A stretch of 7,137 nt of DNA from Campylobacterales bacterium. Lineage in GTDB: Bacteria; Campylobacterota; Campylobacteria; Campylobacterales; QNZT01. The translations under genes were made by a program, and so were the position numbers. Positions 1-6,034 of the stretch are shown one piece after another. The stretch is taken from contig JALSQA010000432.1 in NCBI GenBank assembly GCA_026985685.1, forward strand, positions 1-7,137, written 5' to 3'. Below the pieces are notes generated by a model. It was not told where the DNA came from, ran no database searches, and saw only the letters and a program-made list of their open reading frames with translations. Within the stretch, counting starts at the first letter, position 1, and every line of letters starts with the position of its first letter.

Positions 1-13
1 TTACTTCTTGTTT

Positions 14-886
14 TCACATACTTAAAAGAGCCGACAATAACAAAATTATTACTAGAGTATCAATCCTATAAGCTATTTTCAATACTTCTTCTACTTTCTC
101 TTTGCTAATATTTTTAACACCATTTCCAAAAAATGGTTTATCTACCATCACACCATGATATGGAGTTGGTCCGCCAAGAGAGATTTCATAAAGCAACGCC
201 ATTGCAGATATAGGATATCCTGCATTTGGGCTACTGTGTCCTTTTGCATATGTTCTTGTCAATTTAATAGGAAATCTTCTTTTTACAACCATGAGTAAAA
301 AAGCGGTAATTCTAGCAGGTATAAAATTTAAAATATCATCACATTTTGCACTAGCAAAACCAAAATTATTGTATCTTTTTGTTTTGTATCCTACCATTGA
401 ATCCAGAGTATTAACACTTTTATAAACTACAATCCCAACTAATCCAAAAAATATAAGATAAAACAATGGAGCGATTACACCATCACTAAGATTTTCAGCA
501 TAAGTTTCGATAAGAGCTTTATTGATATCACTTTTGGAAAGATTTTGAGTATCCCGGCTAACAAGATAAGAGAGTGATTTGTTTGGATTTGTATCTGCAA
601 GTACTTCTTTAACACTTTGTTGCAACATATGATGAGCCAGGAACATAGAAGAAAATATACCCTCTATCCAAAAAGATACATATAAATGCACAATATATGA
701 GATAAAACCAAAAATAAAAACCGTTCCAAAGAGTAATAAAAATCCTCTCAAACGAGAATCTTGATAAAAATATTTTTCAAACCAGATAATAAAATCACCT
801 ATAAAAATAACTGGATGACGAATAAACTTAAACTCTCCAAAAGCTGTATCTAACACATAAGCTATCAAAGCTATTTTGATATACAT
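14..886 (-). CDS. cbiB: Adenosylcobinamide-phosphate synthase CbiB (cobamide biosynthesis membrane protein)
   Basis: This 290-residue integral membrane protein belongs to the CbiB family (called CobD in the Pseudomonas denitrificans nomenclature). The family joins adenosylcobyric acid to aminopropanol phosphate, or a related amino-alcohol phosphate, giving adenosylcobinamide phosphate. Family hallmarks are visible: an N-terminal LD (12-13) and HPV (24-26), LVSRDT (108-113), an AEN-SDG-APLF block (130-142), NTLDSMVGYK (159-168) with Asp183-Asp184 downstream, and GHSSPNAGYPISAMA (216-230). Hydrophobic membrane segments lie near 48-75, 137-155 and 276-290. The length is slightly below the usual ~310-320. 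The gene is the last complete one of the operon and overlaps the end of cobQ by 16 bp. The ATG at 886 has only a weak upstream purine stretch, consistent with translational coupling. It ends 13 bp from the window edge, so whether the operon continues is not visible. Confidence 0.93.
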   Translation of the reverse strand: MYIKIALIAYVLDTAFGEFKFIRHPVIFIGDFIIWFEKYFYQDSRLRGFLLLFGTVFIFGFISYIVHLYVSFWIEGIFSSMFLAHHMLQQSVKEVLADTNPNKSLSYLVSRDTQNLSKSDINKALIETYAENLSDGVIAPLFYLIFFGLVGIVVYKSVNTLDSMVGYKTKRYNNFGFASAKCDDILNFIPARITAFLLMVVKRRFPIKLTRTYAKGHSSPNAGYPISAMALLYEISLGGPTPYHGVMVDKPFFGNGVKNISKEKVEEVLKIAYRIDTLVIILLLSALLSM

Positions 887-2253
887 GAAATAATCTCATC
901 TATATCTAAAAATTTACCCATCTCTTCGACATAACTACTTATGATATTTTCTGACTTTTCTAAAAAATTATATCCTTTATATGATGGATCTATTTTTTGA
1001 AAAAGCCATTTTCTTAGATTGTCATTTTCAAATACACCGTGTAAAAATGTACCAAACTTTTTCTCTTGATAATAATAAAGTGGATATTTCTCTGATTTTC
1101 CAAAGTGAATTTCATATCCATTTACTAGCATTGATTCTATATTGTATTTATCTTTTTTCAAAACTTTTTGTGTATCAAAACAGATAAAATCATCTATCCA
1201 GGCAAATCCAGATAACTTTTCATGACTACTTTCTAAATGATTTTCATCTAAAATAGCTCTAAACATCATCTCATATCCACCACAAATTCCAACAATTATA
1301 TTTTCATATTTACATAAATCATCAAATAATCCACTATCTTTCATCCATAAAAGATCATCTGCAACCATTTTTGTACCAGGAAGTATCAACATATCATAAG
1401 CAAATATATTGCTTGTAATAAAATTAATTTCCACTTCATCATCAAGTATCAAAGGTTCAAAATCATTAAAATTACTCATGTGAGGAAAAGAAATCACCCC
1501 TACTTTGATCTTAGCATCTTTTGTTTGAGTATAGTTTTGTAAACTCCCAGAATCTTCAAAACCTAGATTGATACTTTTATAGGGTAAAACACCTAGCACC
1601 TTGATCCCAAAATCTTTTTCAATAATCTTAACACCATCATCAAAGAGTGATCTATCCCCTCTAAATTTATTAATCACCACACCTATGAGGTTTTCTCTAA
1701 ACTTCTCTTTTAAAAGTTGTATTGTTCCATATACAGAAGCAAATACCCCTCCTTTTTCAATATCTGCTACCAAAATAATCTTTGTATTAAATTGATCTGC
1801 TATATATGTATTTGAAAGATCTTTATCTAAAAGATTTAACTCAACACAGCCACCAGCTCCCTCTGCTACAACACAATCATACTGTCCATTAAGATATAAA
1901 AATCCTTCATTTACTACAGGTTTAAGAAACTTCAAATCCCTAAAGTAACTATGTATATCCTTCTGATCTAACTCCCTTCCTCGCACAATCAAAGAAACCT
2001 TGCCCATCTTACCTGATTTTAAAAGTATCGGATTTTGATGCCATGAAGTTTCTACACCAAGGATGCGAGATTGAAAATGGGTAGAGATAGCTATTTCTGC
2101 TCCATCATCTGCTATGTGAGAATTATTTGAAACATTTTGTGCTTTAAAGACTGTAGTTTTAATACCTCTGTTTTGTAAAAGTTTAGCAACTATAAATGTA
2201 AGTGTGGATTTTCCAGCGTCTGAGCTTGTTCCAAAAATAGAGATATTATGCAA
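871..2253 (-). CDS. cobQ: Cobyric acid synthase CobQ/CbiP (glutamine-dependent corrin amidase)
   Basis: This 460-residue cytoplasmic enzyme has an N-terminal ATP-dependent synthetase domain and a C-terminal class I glutamine amidotransferase-like domain. The family amidates the b, d, e and g side chains of adenosylcobyrinic acid a,c-diamide to give adenosylcobyric acid, using ATP and glutamine. The P-loop GTSSDAGKST lies at 8-17, followed by KAQNVSNNS (37-45; the family usually reads KPQNMALNS) and EGAGG (131-135). The glutaminase half has LPGTK (291-295), the nucleophile motif GICGGYEMM with Cys324, GYEIHFG (379-385) and GTFLHGVF (401-408) with the expected catalytic His405. The length is slightly short for the family, but all key motifs are present. 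The start codon is TTG. No other start is possible, because an in-frame TGA lies at 2266-2268 and the next Met is residue 83, well past the P-loop. It overlaps the preceding decarboxylase gene by 8 bp and cbiB by 16 bp. Confidence 0.95.
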   Translation of the reverse strand: MHNISIFGTSSDAGKSTLTFIVAKLLQNRGIKTTVFKAQNVSNNSHIADDGAEIAISTHFQSRILGVETSWHQNPILLKSGKMGKVSLIVRGRELDQKDIHSYFRDLKFLKPVVNEGFLYLNGQYDCVVAEGAGGCVELNLLDKDLSNTYIADQFNTKIILVADIEKGGVFASVYGTIQLLKEKFRENLIGVVINKFRGDRSLFDDGVKIIEKDFGIKVLGVLPYKSINLGFEDSGSLQNYTQTKDAKIKVGVISFPHMSNFNDFEPLILDDEVEINFITSNIFAYDMLILPGTKMVADDLLWMKDSGLFDDLCKYENIIVGICGGYEMMFRAILDENHLESSHEKLSGFAWIDDFICFDTQKVLKKDKYNIESMLVNGYEIHFGKSEKYPLYYYQEKKFGTFLHGVFENDNLRKWLFQKIDPSYKGYNFLEKSENIISSYVEEMGKFLDIDEIISCISK

Positions 2254-3259
2254 AAAGAGCCTTTTTCAGAGCTTTTGTCTCTTCTTTTGTTTTTATGGCA
2301 ACTCGCACATGAGTATCTGATAAAAAATCAAAATTACTACAATCACGAATTAAGATATTTTCTTTTGCACATAATTTAGCAAAACTTTTAGCACTCCATC
2401 CTTGGGATAACTCAACCATAAAAAAGTTCACATCACTTGGATATATTTTATTAATTTGAGGAGCTTTTTCTAAAACTTTTAAAAGCCTCTTTCGCTCTTT
2501 TTTAAAATGTTCTTTTGTTCTTTTTTCAAAAGTTTTATCCTTCAATGCACCTAATATATAAAACTCATCTCCCCGTGAAATCATCCAAGAAGGCTCTCTT
2601 TTTGTAATCATATCTATAGATTTTTGCTCTCCTATCAAAACACCAACCCTAATACCTGCACATGAAAAGAATTTTGTCATCGACTTTAAAACAAATAGTT
2701 TTGGGTAATAAGCAAATTTTTTATAAATACTATTAAAAGGCGTAAACTCCAAAAAAGATTCATCGATTATTATTGTACATGATTTATCTATCCACATTTG
2801 CATCATATTTTCTAAATCATGATATTTTCCATCTGGAGTAGAAGGATTAACAAAGATTACAATACTACCTTGCTTTGGTTCTTTTTTATTAGTTTTAAAA
2901 CGATTTATCAAAGTTACTGATTTACCATATAATTTACAAGCTCTTTCATATTCACTATAAAGTGGTGCATACAGATATACATCGCCATCTAATTCTCGCA
3001 TAAGCGTAAATATCGCAGCACTTGCACCGTTGAATAAAGCTATGTTTTGAGATAATATGCCATAATGTTTGGAGATAGCTTTTTTGAGAATTTTATAATT
3101 TATATCAGGATAAGGTCTAGGATCAATCATATTAAAATCTATATTTATCATAGGACGAAGTGGATTAATATTTGAAGATAGATCTATAACTTGATCTAAA
3201 CCAATCCCTTTATTTTTTGCAAATGTATAAATATCACCTCCATGTGCTTTAGCCATCAT
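2246..3259 (-). CDS. cobD: CobD-type PLP-dependent amino-acid O-phosphate decarboxylase (histidinol-phosphate aminotransferase fold)
   Basis: This 337-residue cytoplasmic fold-type I PLP enzyme resembles histidinol-phosphate aminotransferases. The CobD group starts with a HGG-IY motif, here HGGDIYTFA (6-14), followed by DLSSNINP (26-33). Visible PLP-fold residues are Asn138 in FVNPSTPDG, Asp166 in IIIDES, the Schiff-base Lys196 in SMTKFF, Arg204 in AGIRVG and the carboxylate-binding Arg319 in HVRVA. In Salmonella naming, CobD decarboxylates L-threonine O-3-phosphate to (R)-1-amino-2-propanol phosphate (the P. denitrificans counterpart is CobC). That product is the substrate CbiB needs, and cbiB lies two genes downstream. 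A Sulfurospirillum relative that makes norcobamides is reported to use L-serine phosphate, and the sequence alone does not settle the substrate. The start could be Met1 (3259) or Met2 (3256). Ribosome-binding signal is weak, and the first codons overlap the upstream gene by 11 bp. Confidence 0.88.
   Translation of the reverse strand: MMAKAHGGDIYTFAKNKGIGLDQVIDLSSNINPLRPMINIDFNMIDPRPYPDINYKILKKAISKHYGILSQNIALFNGASAAIFTLMRELDGDVYLYAPLYSEYERACKLYGKSVTLINRFKTNKKEPKQGSIVIFVNPSTPDGKYHDLENMMQMWIDKSCTIIIDESFLEFTPFNSIYKKFAYYPKLFVLKSMTKFFSCAGIRVGVLIGEQKSIDMITKREPSWMISRGDEFYILGALKDKTFEKRTKEHFKKERKRLLKVLEKAPQINKIYPSDVNFFMVELSQGWSAKSFAKLCAKENILIRDCSNFDFLSDTHVRVAIKTKEETKALKKALFA
2251..2268 (-). promoter_or_regulatory. 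Ribosome binding site and TTG start of cobQ
   Basis: On the minus strand AAAAAGG (2266-2260) sits six bases before TTG (2253-2251). An in-frame TGA at 2268-2266 rules out any start further upstream, and the P-loop begins only seven codons after the TTG. This fixes TTG as the start. The site lies within the last codons of cobD. Confidence 0.85.
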
Positions 3260-3653
3260 AACAATCTTTCATTATTTTTTTCCAATCTCTGTTAAAATTT
3301 TTTTTGATATAAGATTTATGATGAGGAACTTGACAAAGAGAACAATCTTGATGAACGATACCATTATGTTCTAATTTAGCCCCATCTTTAGAATCAATTC
3401 CACAATAACTTTTATACTTTGGTGCACTATCATCAAAACGAAAATTTGGACAAGCACACAAATAACAGTTTAACTCTTCCATATCATGACATTTTTTACC
3501 CTCTTTAAAGAGTGGACAAAAATCTACATCTGTTTGAGAAATATTTTCCCATTTAAAATACTCAATAACTTCATCATCACTTAAATGTTGTAATTTATCA
3601 ACAATTTTTTGATGCTTTTTTGCATGATTTTCAAACCAACTTAAATATCCCAT
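3249..3653 (-). CDS. Cysteine-rich small-domain (zf-like) putative metal-binding protein
   Basis: This 134-residue soluble protein has nine cysteines: 46, 55, 63, 66, 68, 84, 104, 107 and 131. They form a CPLFKEGKKC motif, a CYLCACP motif and a DCSLCQVPHH motif, with His56, His111 and His112 close by. The pattern fits the 'cysteine-rich small domain' family, thought from its conserved Cys residues to bind metal or an Fe-S cluster. I know of no established reaction for it. The N-terminal 45 residues carry no Cys and look helical. It is the first gene of the cobamide operon and overlaps cobD by 11 bp, so a role linked to cobamide or cobalt metabolism is inferred from position only. The ATG at 3653 is well supported by GAAGG six bases upstream (3660-3664). 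There is no signal peptide or membrane segment. Confidence 0.8.
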   Translation of the reverse strand: MGYLSWFENHAKKHQKIVDKLQHLSDDEVIEYFKWENISQTDVDFCPLFKEGKKCHDMEELNCYLCACPNFRFDDSAPKYKSYCGIDSKDGAKLEHNGIVHQDCSLCQVPHHKSYIKKNFNRDWKKIMKDCYDG

Positions 3654-3813
3654 CTATTACCTTCATTTTTATATTAAGAAAATCTTTAAATACTCTAATT
3701 ATTCATAATCTTTACAACAAAAATATTTCTTAAAAATACAATATATTATATTTATCTATAAAATTATTTCTATCTGCTTTGTTATACTTTACAAAACATA
3801 AAAAGGATTATAC
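3654..3813. promoter_or_regulatory. Divergent promoter region between the cobamide operon and a small plus-strand gene
   Basis: This very AT-rich 160-bp region must hold the promoter of the minus-strand cobamide operon and that of the plus-strand gene at 3814. On the plus strand, TGTTATACT at 3780-3788 is a good extended -10 element (TGnTATAMT type) with no clear -35, as is usual for Campylobacterota sigma-70 promoters. Transcription would begin near 3795, leaving a short leader. AAAGGA at 3802-3807 is the ribosome binding site for the ATG at 3814. On the minus strand several TATAAA-like words occur and none stands out. I saw no cobalamin riboswitch core (B12 box), so B12 control through that RNA is not supported here. 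Confidence 0.5.
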
Positions 3814-3957
3814 ATGAAAAAACCACTAATGATGTTTATTATTACCGCACTTTTAATTGTTGCTGGAGCTATGGCGTACCAGGCATATAAACACGGTGCA
3901 TTCAAAAATGCTCATGGTGTAGATATGCCGGCAAGTCAAGATGTTGAAACAAATTAA
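3814..3957 (+). CDS. Small single-pass membrane protein, hypothetical (47 aa)
   Basis: I do not recognise this 47-residue protein. It starts MKKPLMM and continues with a hydrophobic segment (about residues 7-20, rich in Ile, Leu, Val and Ala) and a hydrophilic tail. It therefore looks like a small inner-membrane protein with a signal anchor, or a short exported peptide. Support for a real gene comes from AAAGGA six bases before the ATG, an extended -10 about 30 bases upstream, and a sensible charge pattern (Lys-Lys, membrane segment, polar tail). Its stop TAA overlaps the stop of the convergent gene on the other strand. The tail contains the in-frame word ATGCCGGCAAG (Met-Pro-Ala-Ser), which recurs in the intergenic hairpin near 4842. 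Confidence 0.6.
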   Translation: MKKPLMMFIITALLIVAGAMAYQAYKHGAFKNAHGVDMPASQDVETN

Positions 3958-4133
3958 GAAAATAGTTTTTGAAAAAAACTTTTTTTAGCTTTAGGGAGAG
4001 TTTTTCTAACTCTCTCATCTACAAAATCTTTATCTCCATGTTCTAGTACATCTCTATTTAAGGCTTGATGTTTTTTAACTAATCGATATTTTTTAGGCTG
4101 TGGTTTTACGACTGGAGGATGTTGCATACACAT
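3954..4133 (-). CDS. Small basic hypothetical protein (59 aa)
   Basis: I do not recognise this protein. It starts MCMQHPP and is rich in Lys and Arg throughout, with a proline-containing N-terminal part (PPVVKPQPKK) and an amphipathic end (KKSFFQKLFS). No membrane segment or signal peptide is seen. The ATG at 4133 is preferred over the in-frame ATG at 4163 because AAAAAAAGGAG ends five bases before it, a strong ribosome binding site, while the upstream ATG has none. The gene converges on the small membrane-protein gene and the two overlap by four bases (TTAA). The strong ribosome binding site makes it likely real. A basic surface suggests binding to nucleic acid, ribosomes or anionic lipid, but nothing in the sequence decides this. 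Confidence 0.6.
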   Translation of the reverse strand: MCMQHPPVVKPQPKKYRLVKKHQALNRDVLEHGDKDFVDERVRKTLPKAKKSFFQKLFS

Positions 4134-4149
4134 AAGATCTCCTTTTTTT
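4134..4149 (-). promoter_or_regulatory. Strong ribosome binding site deciding the start of the 59-aa gene
   Basis: On the minus strand a run of A's followed by GGAG (4142-4139) lies five bases before ATG at 4133. It selects this ATG over the in-frame ATG at 4163, which would add ten residues and has no such signal. Confidence 0.75.
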
Positions 4150-4160
4150 GAAAATACTAT

Positions 4161-4192
4161 CATGTATACGTGTATGCTGTGTGTAATGTATA
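4161..4192. other. Alternating pyrimidine-purine tract in a divergent control region
   Basis: Bases 4161-4177 alternate pyrimidine and purine without a break, as do 4178-4185 and 4187-4192, and the word TGTAT occurs three times (4163, 4171, 4187). Such tracts can adopt Z-DNA under negative supercoiling and can also be operator sites. It lies between the divergent 59-aa gene and the dsrE-like gene. No known binding motif is recognised. Confidence 0.4.
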
Positions 4193-4226
4193 GAAAAACT
4201 ATTTTATTTTTATCTAAATCATAAGC

Positions 4227-4274
4227 TATACTTTTAATAAAAATAGGATATCATTTTATATCTCACATGAAGGA
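4227..4274 (+). promoter_or_regulatory. Putative promoter and ribosome binding site of the dsrE-like gene
   Basis: TATACT at 4227-4232 is a plausible -10 element without a clear -35, placing the transcription start near 4239. The only ribosome-binding-like word, AAGGA (4270-4274), lies twelve bases before the ATG at 4287, which is longer than usual. The promoter call is tentative. Confidence 0.35.
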
Positions 4275-4286
4275 TACCTATTTAAA

Positions 4287-4766
4287 ATGAAAAAAATAAT
4301 CAACATTTTAATCGCTATATCATTAAGCACGGCTCTACTACAAGCAGATTCTAAAACAGGTGTAAAAAAAGCACTTTATGACTTAACCACAGGAAATATC
4401 AAAGTACTGAAAAAAAAGCTCATTCACAATATTATTTCAAATACTAAATATTATGCTAGTAAACATGAAGAACTTAAAGTACGTGTTGTTATTCATGGCG
4501 ATGCCTATAAATTTTTTATGCATGATTTAAACAATACAAAATATGCATATGAACCAATAGTTGTAAAAAATCAAAAAGAACTAGCAAAATCCTTTAATAA
4601 CTTAGTAAAAAATTATCATGTAAAGTTTTGGGTATGTGGTGCAGGTATGAAACATCATAACCTCAAAAAAGAAGCATTTTATCCATTTGTTACTGTCGTA
4701 CACAATGCGATGACCGGTTTGATTGATGCCCAAAATGATGGATATGCATATGTACCTATTGACTGA
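4287..4766 (+). CDS. Exported DsrE/DsrF-like sulfur-relay family protein
   Basis: This 159-residue protein has a classic signal peptide (MKKIINILIAISLSTALLQA, residues 1-20, cleavage expected before Asp21). The mature part resembles periplasmic DsrE/DsrF-like proteins: a beta strand VRVVIHGDA (65-73), a helix (about 95-110), then FWVCGAGMKHHNL (114-126) and a conserved-looking C-terminal block with FVTVVHNAMTGL (134-145) and the ending GYAYVPID. Cys117 is the only cysteine and sits where sulfur-carrying DsrE-type proteins have their active Cys. Cytoplasmic relatives pass persulfide sulfur in sulfur oxidation or tRNA thiolation. The substrate of the exported branch is not known to me. It stands alone, with no dsr, sox or tus genes in the window. 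Divergent from the 59-aa gene and convergent with the porin gene, it is probably its own transcription unit. Confidence 0.8.
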   Translation: MKKIINILIAISLSTALLQADSKTGVKKALYDLTTGNIKVLKKKLIHNIISNTKYYASKHEELKVRVVIHGDAYKFFMHDLNNTKYAYEPIVVKNQKELAKSFNNLVKNYHVKFWVCGAGMKHHNLKKEAFYPFVTVVHNAMTGLIDAQNDGYAYVPID

Positions 4767-4810
4767 TAAAATAATATTTTAAATTTGAACATTTTCCAAA
4801 AGCCTATACA

Positions 4811-4861
4811 CTTACCGGCAAATTAGAGGAGTTGAAATGATTATGCCGGCAAGCTAGATGA
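4811..4861. repeat. GC-rich hairpin with CCGGCAA direct repeat between convergent genes
   Basis: CTTACCGGCA (4811-4820) can pair with TGCCGGCAAG (4844-4853) at nine of ten positions across a 23-base loop. The word CCGGCAA also occurs as a direct repeat at 4815 and 4846, 31 bp apart, and the 16-base units starting there match at 13 positions. GC-rich words are rare in this AT-rich window. TATGCCGGCAAG (4842-4853) also occurs at 3924-3935. Placement between the ends of two convergent genes would suit a bidirectional terminator, but no good T-run follows on either strand. A dispersed REP-like repeat is an alternative. Confidence 0.5.
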
Positions 4862-4871
4862 TGAGAGGATT

Positions 4872-5909
4872 TTACCAATTTACCTCTGCTGTAAGCATAT
4901 ATTTATTTTGTGCATCATCGTCTGTGTTTGTGTCAGGATCTATGTGAAACATATTTGCGATAAACTTAACATTTTTAGTATATTTATATGCTGCACCTAC
5001 GATATATTCTTCTCTATCTTTATTGTCATCAGCTGAAAAAGAGTCATATCTTCCTAATACTGACCAGTCCTCAGTCGGTCTGTATTCACCATTGACTGAA
5101 AAACCACTACCTGTTGTACTGTTATTTGCACTACCTTGATCATCAGCACTTACATAGATACCTGCGATCAAAAAATCTGGTTGATTATAGACAGCATGAA
5201 CACCATACCATACAAAATCTTTGTCATTTTTCAGTGTTTTAGTGTTGTATTGACCAAGAAATGAAACTTCACCATATGTATCATGATTTGAATGAACGTG
5301 TTTATTTGCATTACCAAATAAAGAAGCAGTCAAACGCCACTCATAAGAAAGTCCATTTTCACCATCATTGTCTTTACCATGATAGCCTTCACCATTTACT
5401 ATCGCAAGTTCACTAGAAAAATTTGCTGTTTTGGTTTTAAAATTGATACCTTTATCAGCCGAATTTGAAAAGTGTGCCCCATGATGTTCTTCGATAAATG
5501 TCTTAGCTATGCTTCTATAAAGCCATCCATGGTGCTCTTCATAATCAATCCAAGGTCTGTGTACCTGACCGATTTCTATACCTGTATTTACCATTATATT
5601 GTCAAGATAGAGATATGCATACTTAAGTCTTACATTGATTTCACCTGTACCTTCATTGTGTGTATCCATTGTAATACGCATATAATCTTTAGTGTTTCCA
5701 TTCATATAAGCTTTGACTTGAAAATAGTTTCGTCTAGTTTCAAAATAATCACTACTATCACCTGTCTGAGGATCTTTATGTACAAATCCAAGATAGTGTG
5801 TTCCATTAAATTTTAAAGTAGCTGCTTTTGATTTAACTACTACATCTGCATATACAGCAGAACTTATTATGGTTGATGCTACTAATGTTGAGAGCATAAT
5901 TTTTTTCAT
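4872..5909 (-). CDS. Outer-membrane porin (beta-barrel)
   Basis: This 345-residue protein has a signal peptide (MKKIMLSTLVASTIISSAVYA, cleavage expected before Asp22). The mature part alternates polar and hydrophobic residues in strand-like stretches separated by Asp/Asn/Gly/Ser-rich loops, as in porin barrels. It ends with an amphipathic strand YMLTAEVNW and a terminal aromatic residue, here Trp rather than the commoner Phe, as the outer-membrane assembly machinery expects. It would sit in the outer membrane and pass small solutes, possibly anions; the specificity cannot be read from sequence. Histidine clusters (EEHHGW near 124-129, EEHHGAHF near 140-147) are a visible peculiarity. The ATG is preceded by AAAGGA (5920-5915) with a five-base gap. 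The gene appears monocistronic, with its own strong promoter inside a palindrome. Confidence 0.88.
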   Translation of the reverse strand: MKKIMLSTLVASTIISSAVYADVVVKSKAATLKFNGTHYLGFVHKDPQTGDSSDYFETRRNYFQVKAYMNGNTKDYMRITMDTHNEGTGEINVRLKYAYLYLDNIMVNTGIEIGQVHRPWIDYEEHHGWLYRSIAKTFIEEHHGAHFSNSADKGINFKTKTANFSSELAIVNGEGYHGKDNDGENGLSYEWRLTASLFGNANKHVHSNHDTYGEVSFLGQYNTKTLKNDKDFVWYGVHAVYNQPDFLIAGIYVSADDQGSANNSTTGSGFSVNGEYRPTEDWSVLGRYDSFSADDNKDREEYIVGAAYKYTKNVKFIANMFHIDPDTNTDDDAQNKYMLTAEVNW

Positions 5910-5935
5910 TTTTTTCCTTTGTTCATGTTGGATTC

Positions 5936-5972
5936 TGTAATCATATTGTATTTTTATTACAAATTGATTACA
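5936..5972. promoter_or_regulatory. Palindromic operator candidate covering the porin promoter
   Basis: The left arm TGTAATCATATTGTA (5936-5950) and the right arm TACAAATTGATTACA (5958-5972) are inverted copies matching at 13 of 15 positions, with a 7-base spacer. The outer 8-bp arms (TGTAATCA and TGATTACA) are perfect. The palindrome runs from the -35 element to the predicted transcription start, so a dimeric regulator bound here would block RNA polymerase. ATTACAAA also occurs twice in direct orientation (5956 and 5967), one helical turn apart. The regulator is not identifiable. Confidence 0.5.
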
Positions 5973-5973
5973 A
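5945..5973 (-). promoter_or_regulatory. Sigma-70 type promoter of the porin gene
   Basis: On the minus strand TTGTAA (5973-5968) and TACAAT (5950-5945) are separated by exactly 17 bases and match the -35 and -10 consensus at 4/6 and 5/6 positions. Transcription would start near 5938, giving a leader of about 29 bases that includes the AAAGGA site. This is the clearest promoter in the window. Confidence 0.65.
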
Positions 5974-6034
5974 ACATAAAGGAGTTAATTTTTTTATTTA
6001 ATACTTTCAAGATCATAGTTTTAAATTCATAATT

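Noticed and set aside
981..1187. Plus-strand open frame of 68 codons
   Set aside because: It lies antisense inside cobQ, which has full motif support, and its translation looks like no known protein.
1601..1795. Plus-strand open frame of 64 codons
   Set aside because: Shadow of cobQ on the opposite strand, with no domain support.
3654..3813. Cobalamin riboswitch ahead of the cobamide operon
   Set aside because: The region is almost pure A/T with no B12-box-like GC-rich core and is too short for the usual fold plus a promoter.
4267..4290. Seven-codon ORF overlapping the start of the dsrE-like gene (stop/start as ATGA)
   Set aside because: No ribosome binding site precedes it, and in AT-rich DNA such a short frame is expected by chance. 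The overlap alone is not enough.
4768..4780. AAAATA-A-TATTTT palindrome after the dsrE-like gene as a terminator
   Set aside because: A stem of only A-T pairs is too weak, and such words are common by chance at this base composition.
5472..5816. Plus-strand open frame of 114 codons
   Set aside because: It is antisense to the porin gene, which has a signal peptide, barrel pattern, ribosome binding site and promoter. The translation is a Cys/Ile-rich shadow.
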